A DNA stretch of 64,000 bases from Streptomyces pyxinicus (GTDB lineage Bacteria; Actinomycetota; Actinomycetes; Streptomycetales; Streptomycetaceae): contig NZ_JANUGP010000005.1 in the NCBI RefSeq assembly GCF_024753135.1, positions 1 through 64,000 on the forward strand, read 5' to 3'. Positions within the stretch are counted from its first letter, which is position 1. Every line of letters begins with the position of its first letter. A program made the position numbers and the translations under genes. This document shows positions 62,972 to 64,000 of this stretch, one piece after another. The notes under the pieces were generated by a model, which was not told the DNA's origin, ran no database searches, and worked only from the letters and a program-made list of their open reading frames with translations.

Positions 62972-63796
62972 ATGTCCTTGCAGAGCCTGGCGCAGATCGA
63001 GAACTGGCCCGTGACCACCGCCGCCGCGGGCGTCGTACGAGCCGACGGAACCGTCCTCGGGACGCACGGGCCCGCCGGGCACCGCTTCCCGCTCGCCTCC
63101 GTCACCAAGCCGCTGGCGGCCTACGCGGCGCTCGTCGCGTACGAGGAGGGCGCCGTCGAGCTGGACGAGCCGGCCGGTCCGCCCGGGTCGACGGTGCGTC
63201 ACCTGCTCGCGCACACCTCCGGACTGGCCTTCGACGAGCACCGGGTCACGGCCCCGCCCGGGGAGCGGCGCCTGTACTCCAACGCCGGGTTCGAGCAGCT
63301 CGGGGACCATATCGCCAAGGCGACGGACATCCCGTTCGGGGAGTATCTGCGGCAGGCCGTGCTGGAGCCGCTGGGCATGACCTCGACCTCGCTGGCGGGC
63401 TCCCCGGCCAAGGACGGCGTGTCCACCGTCGAGGACCTGCTGCGGTTCGCGGCCGAGGTGCAGGCGCCCCGGCTGCTGGACCCGCGCACGGTCGCGGAGG
63501 CGATGAGCGTGCAGTACCCGGGCACCAAGGGCGTGCTGCCGGGCTACGGCCACCAGAACCCGAACGACTGGGGGCTCGGCTTCGAGATCCGGGACGCCAA
63601 GTCACCGCACTGGACGGGCGGTTCGTCCTCGCCGCGCACCTTCGGCCACTTCGGGCAGTCCGGTACGTTCCTGTGGATCGACCCCGACGCGGGCCTCGCG
63701 GCGGTCGCGCTGGCGGACCGGGCGTTCGGGCCCTGGGCGACCGAGGCGTGGCCGGTGCTCACCGACGCGGTGCTCCAGGAGGCCCGCACCCGGTGA
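62972..63796 (+). CDS. Serine hydrolase, beta-lactamase/class C PBP-like
   Basis: A 274-residue enzyme with the beta-lactamase-like fold but no signal peptide, so probably cytoplasmic. The nucleophile motif SxxK is RFPLASVTKPLAAYAALVAY (S43, K46); the Tyr motif is ERRLYSNAGFEQLGDHIAKA; the third motif is RTFGHFGQSGTFLWIDP. Also LLAHTSGLAFDEHRV, typical of esterase EstB and D-Ala peptidase relatives. It is 18 bases behind the GNAT gene, likely the same transcript. Substrate is unknown. Confidence 0.92.
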   Translation: MSLQSLAQIENWPVTTAAAGVVRADGTVLGTHGPAGHRFPLASVTKPLAAYAALVAYEEGAVELDEPAGPPGSTVRHLLAHTSGLAFDEHRVTAPPGERRLYSNAGFEQLGDHIAKATDIPFGEYLRQAVLEPLGMTSTSLAGSPAKDGVSTVEDLLRFAAEVQAPRLLDPRTVAEAMSVQYPGTKGVLPGYGHQNPNDWGLGFEIRDAKSPHWTGGSSSPRTFGHFGQSGTFLWIDPDAGLAAVALADRAFGPWATEAWPVLTDAVLQEARTR

Positions 63797-63808
63797 TGCC
63801 GGCGCCGG

Positions 63809-64000
63809 TCAGCGGCTCAGCTCCCACAGCAGCAGCTCGGCCGCGCCGATCGCCTCCGCCGTGAGGCCGCTCTCCCCGGTGACCCGCGCCGCGTCACCGG
63901 CGTGCAGGTCCTCGTCGCCCAGCCGGACGGCCCCGCGCACCACGTGCACGTACACCAGGGCGGCGTCCGGTACGGCGACCCGCTCCCCCGGCGCCGGCCG
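63809..64000 (-). CDS. Pirin-family protein, 3' end only
   Basis: The minus-strand frame runs from the right window edge to the stop at 63809. The 63 visible residues (ERVAVPDAALVYVHVVRGAV, RLGDEDLHAGDAARVTGESG, ELLLWELSR) match the C-terminal cupin of the YhhW/pirin type (quercetinase-like). The N-terminal cupin with the metal-binding His residues lies outside the window, so activity cannot be judged. Confidence 0.82.
   Translation of the reverse strand, partial: RPAPGERVAVPDAALVYVHVVRGAVRLGDEDLHAGDAARVTGESGLTAEAIGAAELLLWELSR

Overview
The window is high-GC actinobacterial DNA with strong third-position G/C bias, frequent GTG starts and four-base start/stop overlaps. Gene content and order (B12-riboswitch ECF transporter operon, TerD/TerC stress cluster, peroxiredoxin - DUF3052 - aceE) point to a Streptomyces chromosome, in the conserved core rather than a terminal arm. 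One accessory insert is present.

Layout. 1-3963: the 3' part of a large RHS/YD-repeat polymorphic toxin with a short variable C-terminal toxin tip, followed by an Imm50-type immunity gene. 4072-9914: a cobalamin riboswitch and a tightly overlapping operon of two membrane-anchored secreted proteins (an alpha/alpha-barrel repeat protein and an SCO2322-like protein) plus ECF T, A-A and S transporter subunits; this looks like a B12 capture-and-uptake system with transcobalamin-like surface parts. 10281-21561: a small SLT-type secreted protein, a YoaK/DUF1275 protein, a GT87-PAP2 fusion, two MFS transporters, an O-methyltransferase, FHA and DUF1992 proteins, a pair of paralogous unknown proteins and a GNAT enzyme. 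21614-27056: an accessory block of lower GC with a HTH/TPR regulator overlapping a GNAT gene, a 69-aa Cys-containing protein, a GRDP-like protein with a Cys/Gly tail, a decayed IS110 transposase and an unknown gene with a TTA codon.

27076-42559: HAD phosphatase, TMEM165/GDT1 transporter under a yybP-ykoY (Mn2+) riboswitch, secreted HNH nuclease, DedA, DoxX behind an IdeR/DmdR-like iron box, FAD/NAD(P)-binding protein, a MITE-like element with CTAG flanks, ketopantoate-reductase-like enzyme, tRNA-Val(TAC), coiled-coil and DUF4383 proteins, then a wall-related set: amidase-domain protein, polysaccharide-deacetylase-like protein and a class A PBP with a degenerate transpeptidase domain. 42587-51444: a Ter cluster (HAD, PRTase-TRSP-StiP-PELOTA fusion, CitE-like lyase, three TerD, one TerA-like and one TerC-like protein), of the type predicted to make a nucleoside-like metabolite during stress.

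51541-64000: peroxiredoxin, DUF3052, aceE (pyruvate dehydrogenase E1), a potassium channel, a DUF4190 protein, a divergent DHA2 efflux pump/TetR pair, a DUF1023 alpha/beta hydrolase, a DUF4429-SHOCT protein, a MerR regulator with a recognisable 19-bp-spacer promoter, a GNAT enzyme, a serine hydrolase, and the 3' end of a pirin-family gene cut by the right edge. All assignments come from reading the sequence; no database search was run.
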